A stretch of 64,000 nucleotides of DNA from Ottelia alismoides (lineage: Eukaryota; Streptophyta; Magnoliopsida; Alismatales; Hydrocharitaceae): the NCBI GenBank assembly GCA_037367405.1, contig JAZKJV010005753.1, forward strand, positions 558,001 through 622,000, written 5' to 3'. Positions 34,953-46,765 of the stretch are shown in pieces (the stretch's first letter is position 1; each line of letters begins with the position of its first letter). The notes under the pieces are model-generated. The model was given only the letters and a program-made list of their open reading frames with translations. It searched no databases and was not told the DNA's origin. A program made the position numbers and the translations under genes.

Positions 34953-36197
34953 GAAAGCGGAACTATCTGCAATAATTTCATAACAAAACTAGCACAATAA
35001 GTAGTAACTCAAGCATAAAACATAATTCAAAATATTAACTTATTTAATATTTTGAGAAATCAATGTACTATCATTACAATACTTGCTGTGGCTAAAGAAT
35101 TGTAATATACAATTGATTTTCGTAATAAATGAGATAAATAAATTTCAAATATTCATTAAAAATTCCGTACCTGTGGGCATTAGAATAACTAATAAATAAT
35201 TTATTTTTCTCATTTAAAAAAAAATCCAATTAACTCCATCACTTAATGTAATTATTGACATTGTAATCCTAGATGTTCTGGCCACTCTTGGATAACTAAC
35301 CATTAATTACCCATTGTCAATATCAATATGTATAATATGAATCGATCAGATGCTGTGGCTACTCCTCCCGATTCAAATGCACAACCAATGACAATAAGCA
35401 AAGTTAATCAAATAAATCAAACAAATTAAGTCCAACTAACATTATATGGACACAACATAATTCTTCTTATGAGATCAATATGTGCATCGTTGAACTAACA
35501 ATGTCAACAGACTTATTGCACAAAAAATAAATGATCAAAAGCCGGATAAGAGTATGCAATAGTATCAACAAAACATTGTAAAGCAGTACTATCTCGCATC
35601 AATTGATGTAAATCAACGGGAATATTATTTTAAAAAAAAGCAAAAGGATCACGTTACATCCGCAGAGAAAAAAAAACTGCAGTTAAAAAGTTTCTGAAAT
35701 AAGAAATAAGTGTCCCTCAAAGCAAGAGGTGTGCCATAGCAAGATAAGTGTTGCAACACTTGCACAATCGGACAACCACTATACTAAATTAATTAGAAAA
35801 TGCACGAAGGTAGCACGGTGTTTATGCTAAAAATCTACCAGTTTTCTTTACATTTCTCCATTTCAAAAGCTTCCAGTATATATTCCTATTTGTATTTTAT
35901 TTATTCAAACTAGAATCACCTACATTCAAGGGTGATAAGTTTACATAACACATTGCACGTTAGCAAGTATAAAGTGGTACAAATTAAATATCTCAATACA
36001 ATAAAGGTATGAAATTAATTAAGCCGAAATTAATACCAATAACGGCGTTAACAGAGAATGTATAATTAGCACGAGGCAAAAATAAGAAACTCCAAAGACA
36101 AATCTGCAACAGTTTCTTGGGTAGATAAAGCAGAAAAACGATGCAATGTAGACTTTAAAAAAACCGGTCAATGCAAAAACATTGCTCTGATGCCAAT
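34953..36197 (-). other. 5' leader and primer binding site of Copia D2
   Basis: 1.25 kb without a convincing frame. The PBS is at 36184-36196, next to the LTR end. Two copies of a GATG(T/C)TGTGGC(C/T)ACTC word lie about 75-95 bases apart near 35270-35360. Confidence 0.75.
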
Positions 36198-36541
36198 TGA
36201 TAGATCTATAACACTAATTAAGAAGAATAGATCTAAGATACTTAAGGGTTACCGGAAGCCATCGCAGCGGAAATTGAAGTCGAGATAATGAGATTTCCTT
36301 CTCCTTCTCAACTCTTGCCCAATGTGCTTGAGTAATGGATCCCTCAATGATTCACTGGTTGAGGGAGAGGGGACCCAATACATATTTATATAACATGATG
36401 GTTACCTATCCATTAAGGTAACCACCAAAAGCAACCTCCCAATGATGCATCCTTTCATCATTAATCATGAGCCACAAAAATAAGAAATAAAATTAAAGTT
36501 GGCAACTACCATATATGGTAGTTGCATGTTAATTTCTTACA
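36198..36541 (-). repeat. Copia D right LTR (5' LTR of D2)
   Basis: 344 bp with the same terminal sequences, palindrome and TATA-like box as the other copies. It is followed directly by host sequence starting GCAAG. Confidence 0.88.
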
Positions 36542-38353
36542 GCAAGCCCTTATGATTTGAGTCTTGTCCACACTAATGGCTTGAGACAAGTTTTCCTTCA
36601 AGGGATAAAGAATTGCATAGCATATTTTATCATAGAGGGAAGGTCAAATTATAATTACTCTTCACGATTCTTAATTGAATTATTTTATTGTTAATTTATT
36701 AGTTGTCACTATATAACGTTTCTTTAGCACTGTTACTATTTCTCAGGTATCTTTGATAGATATTAATTTGATGTCCCGACGCTGTGTACTGTTACTAATA
36801 TTTACCATATCATGAGAAACGGAACAGAGATAACCACAAGAGATTGAAATCGACTCTACCCATCAAATGGATCGACGGAGTGTATGTTTTGCACATAAAA
36901 AATAGAAATTTTAGGACAAAATGTCATATCGTGATTTAGTCCATTCTAATGTATACTGGATTATAATGTTTGCAGGAGCCAAATGGAAGGGATCTGCCAG
37001 ATCGATCGAGTTGACCAACTGTACACGTGCAAGCGAGATGATATTGGAGTTTAGATGGATGACCCTCTTCAGAAACAGTACGTAAAATTATGATTATGTT
37101 TTTTTAATCGTGAGTACTACTGTTTAAGTTGATTTCTATCTGCGAATCTTACAATGTGCATTTTATTTTCGAGGACACTTACAGGCTTGTTTATGCAATG
37201 GCCTCCACTGGGGAGTGGATCGTCTGCTGTAGATGGGCATACATCGGATACTGCTGTAACTTTGGATGGGCAACACATGGACCCACTTCTATCTCCGTTC
37301 TCTTTACCTCTCGTCTTCCCTGCCCGAGAACTCGCCCATGATGCCAGCGCCCCTACTCCTCCTCGAAGGTCCGTCCTCTACCAGTGCCTCATCCACCAAC
37401 GACCAACATCCCTCCATATCAGCGACACTTTGCAGCCCACTTCCGCCCGACAAATTCAATACAATGTTCATAGGGTGGTCTGGTTGACAAAGTTAACCCT
37501 TTCTCCCCTCGGACCATCCTCTAAACACCACTCATGTCAATGTCAGCAATGGTACAGACACCGGCGACTTCTCTTTCATGTCTACCAACTCCAACCTTTT
37601 CAACACAGCCGCTCATTTAAAAGAGAACTTGTATTTGTATGCAGCAATACAATTAAATAATGTGAGTGCTTTATCTAATATAGCGGCTTACGTGATTCAA
37701 TATTTTCTTATTACCTTTGATGAAGATGTGGAATATGTATTTAAGAACATTTGTCTGTGTACACTCTGTCTTTGTACTTGTGAAAGTAATGTAAATCATG
37801 CTTTCGATCATGTGACTCTCCTTTTGACTGAACAAGAGATCAGTTTTATTGAAGATTATTGCAGCGACTAGAAGTCCTTATTTTTGAAGCAATTGCTTCA
37901 AAAGCAATATTGAATGTACAATTTATAATGATCTTTACCACGACGCATACAATTCCATATTCGAAGCACGACAAGGGCTAGAAAGGAAATAACATAAAAG
38001 GCAGTAGAAGAAAGGCTATATTCATTTTTCCATTAGCATTCAATATGTATCCATGTCCATAAAAATATCATACAAGTATTACTAAGATATCCATATGTAT
38101 ATGATATAGGTCTCTCAAAAGATACATGTAAAGACAACATAACATGTCACAAATTGTACATACCTAAAAGTAACTATAAAATGAGCAGAACTAAACCAAT
38201 CGCTCACCGTTGCGGCTACTCCTGACAACCTCCCGGATTCATGAAAATAGGTACATCGTGAACAAGATTTCTAGAAAGGTGCTGAAACAGTAATAACAAA
38301 GCGAATTAGAGGCTAGAAAATGTACAAAGGAAGTATTATTGTGTAAACTCACC
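36542..38353. other. Host sequence downstream of the Copia block
   Basis: This is what followed position 8592 before the insertions. No gene can be supported. Two exon-like stretches flanked by acceptor and donor words (about 36977-37080 and 37182-37660) have a base composition richer in GC than their surroundings; the longer one has an open frame of 168 codons with no recognisable domain. They could be remains of the NLR 3' UTR or of an unrelated gene. A palindrome GAAGCAATTGCTTC lies near 37888. Confidence 0.35.
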
Positions 38354-39541
38354 CATGGGCGGACACACATATAGATTAAGGGGGCACATGCCCCCCCCCC
38401 CCCAACTTCTCAATTTTCCCTATTTTATCCTTTTAAACATTAATATGAAAAGTAGCAATTTACGATTGTGCCTCCCGTCCCCCGAGAATTAGGAATTGAA
38501 AATCCACTCATATCGTCTGTGGCTCTCCATCATCCGTGAATTTAGAATTGAAATTGTGCCCTCCATCTAGCGATGTCAATGGATAAAGGTATATTGGTAT
38601 TTGATATGCCATCGTATTTGTTGTATAAAGTTTTTAACATCCATGTCCGCATTCGTTTTAAAGTGATACGGATATGGATATCACTTTGATTTTTGTAAGC
38701 ATCCTTATCCGTAATCATATATCTATTTAATATATAAATATATTTATAATCTTATTTTTAATCATATATAACAATTATATATAACTTCTTTCAACATATT
38801 TGGCATAATTCTTTTGATATAAGCACATCTGTTATACCTATATCACATGTTTTCCACCTAATTCATTTATATTTAAGTTAATCTATTGTGTATTTCAAAT
38901 GTTAAATGTATGTTATCATTATCTATTTTACACATTATCCATATTTTAAGGATATGATGAAATAATTTTAATACATGTCAATGTCTATACCACATTGTAT
39001 TTGTATTTAATAATGGACAAGGATCCTTCCTTTCCTTAGATCTGGATGTGCCATGCAAGGACTAGCAACATGTCTCTGTATCCCTGGCTCCCTCGCAGCC
39101 TCACATATCTATCAGACGTGTTGTGGCCCCGTTCCCCCACGGATCCACTACACCATTTGCACCGTTACACTCTCAATCATTAGCGGACATAATATACATC
39201 TAGTTTCTCATCATGACAAGATTTAGTCTCATACTCGAAGTCTCCAACTCCAATGCATGCAACAATAATACATTATATCCATACATTGTAGGTACATATG
39301 GAAAAATGACTAATGCAATCAAACCAAATCATTTTACCATCCATACTTTAATGATGTTTATGTCCCTTAGATGTGTGTTATAAACATGTATTCTCAAAAT
39401 ATAACAATTAGATGTATAATTCTTTATACATCTCCACACACATGGATGTTTATACTTATTTATTTTTTATTATTGCATATTATTTATTATTATTATTTAT
39501 TGATGTGCTCCGTCTATTATGTAATCCTGGGTCCGCCACTA
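38354..39541. mobile_element. Non-autonomous hAT (Tip100-like) element
   Basis: The left end CATGGGCGGACACA and the reverse-complemented right end TAGTGGCGGACCCA share the GGCGGAC-CA core typical of Tip100-type hAT termini. Flanking octamers are AACTCACC (38346-38353) and AACCCACC (39542-39549), an 8-bp target duplication with one change, as hAT elements make. The 1.19-kb body has a run of 14-15 C near 38390 and no transposase frame. Confidence 0.55.
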
Positions 39542-39549
39542 AACCCACC

Positions 39550-40623
39550 CACACTATAACTAACCAAAAAAAACATAGATCTTGATCCTTATCCTTGTGA
39601 TGCAAGCATCATAGATAGTTTCTAGCCTTCATTTACGTGGAACTTCACACTATGGCTTTAAGGCATTGGATAATTATGGTTGGAGTGTCTTGTTAGGAAT
39701 GCAATGCGGTACATCATCCTAATTAGGTTACCAACACATCCATTATTTGTTCTTGATTCAATTCAGCAATCCCACACTTTAGCATGCACCAATCCAACCC
39801 CACATTTTACCATATGCCAGCTCAACCCCACTGATCTATAACAACTTGGAAATAACTATACTCGTGAAACCGTCCAGAACCCCACGATGCTTACCAACAC
39901 TCAAAATACCAATCAATACGCATACACTAACAAATATCTAAGTGCCAATCTAATGTGAAAGAAGCGAAATATAGATAGCCAATCATCACTACTTGGCACC
40001 ACGCTCGAAGTACTGGGAACGTGGTAGTCTAAGTACTAAAGTTGAACACAGTGCAAAGGGTACCTTGGTGTGCCAAACATCATGTCTCTTGACCAACGTC
40101 TTGTTGGGATTGCGGCATCTAAGTTTCTACCCGGGGCCTCAATGGTGAACACCCCTCCCTTAGCGATGCTACTCCAACTACCACCATGTCAATAAAAGTA
40201 CAACACCTTGACATGAAATCATAACGACAGTAGTAAACTCGAAGTCTATTCCTATGAGATGATGCTCAAATCTGAAATACTGAAGTGCATGTATGATGCT
40301 CATCCTCATTGAACTTTATCGTATTCATAACTCATTTATTTTCATAAATGGAACTATATCATTCCATTAGCATAATTAATGATTTGCAAGGTATTTATAA
40401 TGATCCATGAGTCTTCGACAACTCTACTCTTTTTATAATCCAATTTAGTCATTTATTAAATCCAAATTGGCCCACATACCTAGAATGATTGGTCATATAT
40501 TTAGCCATCTCTTCTTCAAGTGTTGGTCCTCAGCGATCGAGTTTTGAAGGATGCGCAATTACATGGGATACGTTGGAGGGATTCTGAAAATCCATTGGGG
40601 AGGATTGGAGGGGATCGGAAAGG
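39550..40623. other. Host or unassigned intergenic sequence
   Basis: No gene, RNA or recognisable repeat could be supported. Its 3' end probably belongs to the LINE remnant that follows. Confidence 0.35.
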
Positions 40624-40758
40624 GACCGGTCGGGTTACTTGGCTCTACTATGGGTGATTTTGAAAGCCAGGAATGGTGTTATTTTCAGAGGGTTCAGAAT
40701 GTATAGTGAGAATGTTGTGGCGCACGCTAAAGCGCTTGTTAATAACTGGGTGATGTAA
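40624..40758 (+). pseudogene. 3' end of a LINE (non-LTR) polyprotein
   Basis: The frame ending at TAA 40756-40758 contains LLWVILKARNGVIF, which fits the W-x-(I/L)-W-K-(A/E)-R-N-x-x-x-F motif seen at the C-terminus of plant L1-type LINE proteins. About 130 bases of 3' UTR follow, ending in CAAACAAAA near 40887 as a short tail. It directly abuts LTR fragment E. Upstream coding could not be followed, so it is 5' truncated or decayed. Confidence 0.5.
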
Positions 40759-40887
40759 GTTGGTGGCATTGTACTGGTGTGGTGTGCATCATGATACTGG
40801 CTTGTAATCATGTGACTAAATTGTTTAATGGTGAAGTTTTTGGGCCTACACCTATAAGGTGGAAGCCCTTTTTTCTTTCAAACAAAA

Positions 40888-41785
40888 TGAGCGTAAACCC
40901 CGAGACCAAGGCATCATGATGACTGGGTCGACAAGGGATAAAGTAGGGGGTAAGGGTAAAAATATAATAAAACCCTATTTATTTCAATTTGAGATCTATT
41001 TTATTCTTTATTATTTATCCTCAAATCAACAAACTTTATACATGAAAATTGTAGATAAAAATTCATAGAAAATACAAAATTCAAACAAATATAATACATA
41101 ATGCACCTTCTACACTCAAAATAAAATTAAAAAATCCTAACTTCACAGACCAGTATCTCCTGCATATGAACTCAAAATGTACCAAAATCACTTCAATTGT
41201 ATATAACTTTTAATAAGTTATTTAATGAAGATGGCTTTATTTGATTTGAAGTTAAGATGTAAAAGTAAGGTTTTGTAAAATATACATGAAAAAAATATTC
41301 ATTTTATTTATTATTTCTATTTTTCATTGTTTTAAATTTTTATAATTTTGTAAATATTATTTATAACGTATGTACATAATTAGAATAAAATAAAACCTTA
41401 AAAAATAAAATAAAATAGTGTACTAAAATACATAGTTGAATTACCTATACATATACTTATATAATAAACATCCATATTTGTTTCAAGATACAAACATTTA
41501 AATGTATGTAAAACAATTATAAATATATAAATTATATATATAAATAATAATCCAAAGTCCATTTAAAAATAAAATACATACTTTATTGACAAATCTACCT
41601 ATAGACATGTAAAAGTAAAATATTATAAATAAATTATACTAATAAATAATATATCATAATCAAATATTAAATAAAATAATAAACATTTTTGTATTTTTAC
41701 TAAATATTAATAGAATCATTTATTATTACTTTTTAATTAATAATCATTTTATTTGTGGTTTTGTTAGGTAATGTACATACATGGC
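40888..41785 (+). repeat. LTR fragment E (Athila-like family), left part
   Basis: The words AAACCCCGAGACC, GGTCGACAAGG and AATAAAGTAGGGG match the early part of LTR C in the opposite orientation and LTR B in the same orientation. The LTR start itself is missing: the match begins where the LINE tail ends. Solo LTR C was inserted at ATGGC (41781-41785). Confidence 0.7.
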
Positions 41786-43458
41786 TGAAAAAGGGAAAGG
41801 CAAGAGCCGCTAAGTAATGGTCTGACAGATCAGACTCACTGTCGCTGAGGCGACTACTCAAACCTTCACGTTTATCAACAATTAACCCACACAATCAATC
41901 AAGCAGTCAAGAGCAAGGAACAAAATTTATTATACCATACTAAGAATGTATAATGGCAAGCAAGTAGGGGTCGAACACATGAAGCAAAGGAGTAGAGCAG
42001 ACTAAGTGAAAGTTAAATGCCCTATGTCTTGTGAAGTACTTAGCTAATTTGGACGTTTTGTGGGTTTTTAATTTTATAATTTTTTTATTTTATATTTTAT
42101 ATTTTGATTTTTAATTTACTGATTTTTTATTTGCTTTTTATATTTTATATTTTGTATTTTCTTTTTCTTTTAATAAAGATATAATATATATAAGGAATAT
42201 ATATACACTAGAGATAAGAGAGAGACGGAAATAGGGAAAAATACTCAAAATACAGGAAAATATAATAATTTTGTACTTTTTAGATTTTTCTGATGTTTTG
42301 TGATTTTTCTATTTTTTCCTGATTTTTTTGGTATTTTTAAAGGCAAAAATACTAAGAAGCAGTGAATACATTTGCTGGCCGAATTAAAATGAGGATGAAG
42401 AATATCAAACGGATTCCAAAACTCCTCAAATAAATTTTAAATTAAAGGTAACACATAAGAAAAAAAATTCAGTAATGGAAATTGTATTTTTAGGATTTTG
42501 TGGAAATTTTAAAATTTTTATAAAGATTTTAGGGGTTTTTTAATTTTTAGGAGTTTTCTTTTGAAATTTTTAATGGTTTTTAGATTGAAGTGAACAGACA
42601 TAGAAACACATAAAATGTGATTTTTTAGAATTTTCAAGGTATTTTAATATTTTTTGGTATTTTCTAATGCAAACAGTAAAGAAAATGCTTGTTTTTGAAT
42701 TTTTATAAATATAAAAATGCAATAAAAATGCAAACTAAAAATATGATGCGAATCTACAATGCAACAGGAACTTATGGTTTTTTTGGTAATTTTTAGGATT
42801 TTATAGACGCATGAAATAAATAAATGCTACAAAAGAAAATGCATACTAGCAGGGGTATTTTTGTGAATATAGAAAAGATCAGGGGCCTGCGTGCAATTTT
42901 TACAAAAAATACATAACATAATAAAAGTGTTCCAAGACTAAATGTAAATACACAAAACACGAAGCTCTTCCCTGTAAAAATGTCAAACCCACGTGCATGG
43001 GACACCTGACCTGGTAGGGACCTAAGTGTAATTAACAAAAATCCTAGGGGCTCAACTGCAGTTTATCCAAAAATAATACACTGAAATAAAATGTTTCAGG
43101 ACTAGAATGAAATAGCTAAACCTATAGGGGGTACCCTGCAAAATGCCCACACCTCACGCGTACAGGCACGTAAGGTGACGTGGCCAGGGACCTGAATGCA
43201 AATAAAGGAAGTTCGGGGGCTGGTTCCTAAAAACTACAAGAACTATTGAACTGTAGATAAAAGTTTATGATCTAGAAAATAAATACACAAAATGTTTGGG
43301 CTGAAGGGCAAAATACCCAAACTGGACGCGATCCGACAGCTGATGGAGAATCACTTGCCACGTGTCGGGAAGGAGGCGCGCGATGCCCCTTCGCGTGGAC
43401 GGCTGCGATTAGATGATCCACGCCGCGATCAACGGTCGAGGACGACTCAATTGGACGG
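41786..43458 (-). repeat. Solo LTR C, left part (3' end of the LTR)
   Basis: This starts after ATGGC and carries the LTR-end landmarks found in A and B, such as the GGTCGAACAC word. It is interrupted at 43458 by element B and resumes at 60507. With no internal region and ATGGC on both outer sides (41781-41785 and 62684-62688), the whole is a 3.85-kb solo LTR. Confidence 0.8.
43398..43458. repeat. 56-bp tandem unit at the insertion site of B
   Basis: Unit 1 (43398-43453) starts GACGGCTGCGATTAG. After B, unit 2 (60507-60562) starts GACGGCTACGATTAG, and a third GACGG follows at 60563. B entered exactly at the boundary between units. Confidence 0.8.
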
Positions 43459-46400
43459 TGATGAATCCACGATTCATCGCCTTTATTCTTTTATTTTAGC
43501 TTCAATTTCTTAGTCAAACACCTGTAAATACCTATTAATTTCATAAATTTACCATTTTGCATGCATTTGTTAAAATTGCATTTTTAACACTTTTTGTACA
43601 TAAATAAAAGAATAAAGAAGAAAAGAAAAAGAAAAGAAAAATAAAGGATGTAGTTATGCAATAAATACAGACTGACCCAAACCCCGAGAGAAGGTCAAGA
43701 CTTGACCTGATCGACCAGGAATAAAGTAGGGGGAGATAGGGTCGTTTGTCAGAAAAATCAAAAATATCTTGTAAATATTTTTCATGTATATTTGTACAAA
43801 ACTTACATTATTTTATTTGTACATAATTTGACCTCAAACTAATTATTTTCGTAAATAAAAGTTGTAAATAAAATTGTGTTGTAAATAATAAAAATATTTG
43901 TAAAATAAAATATTGTATATATTGCAAATAATTACACCCAGAAAAAGCCACAAAGTGATAATTGAAACATCAATTCCGGCTCCATACAAGCTCAAATTGA
44001 ACCAAACTCACTTCCATCATACTATAAATTAAATTATCTTTCAAATGGCTGTGGTTTCGTACTTTTTGGAGTTACGGTTAAAAATTCAATTTTCTGGGGT
44101 GTTTTGTACAGTTTTCCCACATACTTGTTGTATATATTTTATTCATATTTATTTTTATAATGTATATATTTGTAAATACTACTTTCATTAAAAATAAAAA
44201 ATTAAAAAAAAAGATAAAAATTTAAAAAAATCTTTTATCAAAATATTTCCTTATATGTACCTATGTATATTGTATTATATGTGTATAATATATGTATACA
44301 ATTAATTTCCCTAAATAAAAATTACCAAAAAAAATTAATTGTCTCACATTAATTAATTTAATTTATTTAATTACGAAAATCATATGTAATTATTTAATTT
44401 ATTGATTTATTTGAATTCATTTGATTTGATAACTTACCTTTTATGTAAAGATTTGATTTTGTGCCTTAAATAGCCACCATTAAGGTGGTTAATTGATTTT
44501 TGGGAATTATTTAATTTATTTATTTTAATTAATTACGAAATTCGTTTTTAATTAATTATTTATTTTATTTATTCAATTATTTTATTTAATTAACAAATAA
44601 ACACTTTCCTCATTTGTGAATATCTTCCATTTTTGATTTTCTTCTCTTTTTAATGGGCTCCTCCTCCCTCATTCACACTTGATCAACCTTTGGAGAGAGG
44701 AGCCCGACCTCCGAGAACCTACTCGTCGAAGAAAGGTGCTTAGCCTCCGAGCCGTCCGGTGACAGCGTACGGTCGTCGTTGAGGCCACAATAGCATTTCC
44801 AATCTCAAGGTGAGATCCCAACTTTGTTTCCTGTTCTTTTTCGTAGGTAATCGTAGTTCTAATTTTTCTCCTAGTTTATTAGTTGTTAGATCTTTAAAAA
44901 TCTCCAAAATTTTCCATCACATTTCGATCCGCCCTCGAAATCAATTTTTCATCTCATCTCTCAATCTCTCCATTTCACGTCTATCTCACACAACCTTTCA
45001 CCTCCGACGACACACGGTGGTCAGAGTCCCTGGATCTTTCTTTCACCACGCCAAGATCCGCCCATCCAAATCCTTGTTTGTTCATAAATAAATAAATAAA
45101 TATTTGCTTTTCTCTCTAATGTTTTATTTTGCAGGAATAAAACAATAAAAAAATAATTTCTTATCTCTAACCATCTGTTTTGCAGGAAAATATATAAAAA
45201 AAAAGAACAATAAAAATTTGTTTTTACTGTTTACATATTTCTGATAAAGAAATAAAAAAAAATTCTTTTTCTTCTCTAACCATTTCCTGCAGCAAAAAGA
45301 AATAAAAATAAAAAAAAAAATAAATTTGCAGCAGGCGGCGGCCATCACCCCCGCCGCCAGCATCTCCCAGCCGTGGTGCCATCTCCCGCGCGTGGGCCAG
45401 CGCTGCCTCCAGACCGCCGGACGCCAGATCAGCGCGGCCACACAGCAGCCACCCCGCGCGTGTCCGACGCCGTTTGCGTGAAGCCCCTCCGACTGCATCC
45501 AGATCCCCCGCACCTTCCCCCAGTCGGCGGCGCCGCCCGCGCTCCTCCACCTCCTGCTCCAGACGCGCGGCGCGCCATCCAGCGGCGCGCAGCGCCCTCC
45601 ATCGCGCGCTTCCGCGCGCAGCCCGCACGGCTGACCAGCACGCCTCCCGCGAGCCGAGCCCCTTGGGCCCGTCCTCCTCCGCCTTCCAGAACGCGGCGCC
45701 TCCGCGCCAGCAAGGCTCCTGTGACCTTCTTGCCGCCCGCACCTCCACAGCGCGCAGCCGTGCGCGCGCTGCAGACCACCCCCGGACTCCAGCCCCGGTG
45801 CCCCCGCGTCCCCCTCGCCGATCGCCGACCCCCGCGCCGTGCGGCCTTCCACCGCCGCTGCCGCATGGGAAGAAGATAAGGTGCGGCGGCGCTTGCGCCC
45901 TCGTTCCTGCGTGAATCAAAAAGGAGAACCCTAGTGGAGGTTTTTAATAACAAATATCTTGGGTAAATTACAAAGCTGTCCTCGGAGCTATTAGAAATTG
46001 CGGAGAAGCCCCCTCCAGACCAAGTCACATGCTAGCCATGCGCATCATTGGGTAATTTGCATAATCAGCTTGCAGGTTTATTTTTATTACATTTTAAGGG
46101 AAACATTTAAAATACTTACATTTACGTCCCTGTTATTCCAGAACTTGAACTTGTGTGCTCTTTCTGATGAAATAAATATTTTTATGAGTGGAAAAATTTT
46201 CCGGAAATTCATGTATGCTCCAGCTATGTGCCTTAACATTGCATAAAATTTTCATAACATTTTGAGTTGATTTGATATTTTTAAAAATTCAAAAATATTG
46301 TCTTTTTGCATGTCTAAACTTTGAAAATTCATAAAAAATAGAAAAATTCCCTAAAAGTTCCAAAAATATTTCTGCAGGTGCATTTTAATCTCTTTAATTT

Positions 46401-46744
46401 TCTGTACATTTTTGAATATTTTGAAAAAATACAAAAAGATTGCATGTGCTTTTATCCCTTGTAAATATTGTGCTTGTTTTAAAAATACAAAAAAAAATAT
46501 AAAATTCAAAAACCACTAAAAAATTAGCATTTCTGAAAATTGACTATTTAGTTTTTAAATCGTGCTCCTTGTGTTCGACCCTGGTCGCTATACCAGGTAA
46601 AAAGAATAGCGAAAGACCGCTTACATTCATTTTCTTGATTTTCTGAGTGGTTTACAAATTTTTCCGTTGGCCGAATTGATCGATTAAGGACAACGACATT
46701 GTGATTTATTTTCCACCTTAACCGCATCGATTTTCGCGTCATCA
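43459..46744 (+). repeat. 5' LTR of element B
   Basis: It starts TGATGAATCCACGATTCATC (terminal hairpin with an 8-bp inner stem) and ends CGTCATCA. Outer parts are AT-rich; a GC-rich island spans about 45330-45890. A TTAAATAG box lies near 44466, followed by a donor-like AAG|GTGAG at 44810 and acceptor-like TTTTGCAG sites near 45135 and 45184. This suggests a spliced transcript leader (inference). Confidence 0.93.
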
Positions 46745-46747
46745 GAA

Positions 46748-46765
46748 TGGCGCCGTTGCCGGGGA
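46748..46765 (+). promoter_or_regulatory. Primer binding site (tRNA-Asp) of element B
   Basis: TGGCGCCGTTGCCGGGGA begins three bases after the LTR. It is complementary over 18 bases to the 3' end of plant tRNA-Asp including CCA. Confidence 0.92.

Larger units (their letters stand above)
30282..36541 (-). mobile_element. Copia element D2, structurally complete (6.26 kb)
   Basis: It has LTRs at both ends (30282-30623 and 36198-36541), a PPT, gag-pol and a PBS. It forms a tandem with D1 through the shared central LTR. Flanks of the whole tandem are GCAAC (8588-8592) and GCAAG (36542-36546). The 292 bases 30624-30915 are its 3' noncoding region and show the uninterrupted site where gypsy A entered D1. 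Confidence 0.88.

Noticed and set aside
37129..37660. A possible 168-aa host protein
   Set aside because: No domain, no convincing start context, and several frames are equally open. Kept only as an exon-like stretch in the intergenic entry.
38200..38340. Resemblance of host sequence to words in the Copia D leader (GGCTACTCCT, TAGAAAATG)
   Set aside because: Matches are short and scattered; not enough to call an old Copia fragment.
45124..46028. Long minus-strand open frames in the 5' LTR of B (and the same at 58894-59791)
   Set aside because: They lie in a GC-rich LTR core, overlap in several frames, have low-complexity composition and no recognisable domain. The copies in the two LTRs are identical by descent and give no separate support.
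46748..46765. A tRNA-Asp gene
   Set aside because: Only the 18 bases complementary to the tRNA 3' end are present, in PBS position; there is no tRNA body.
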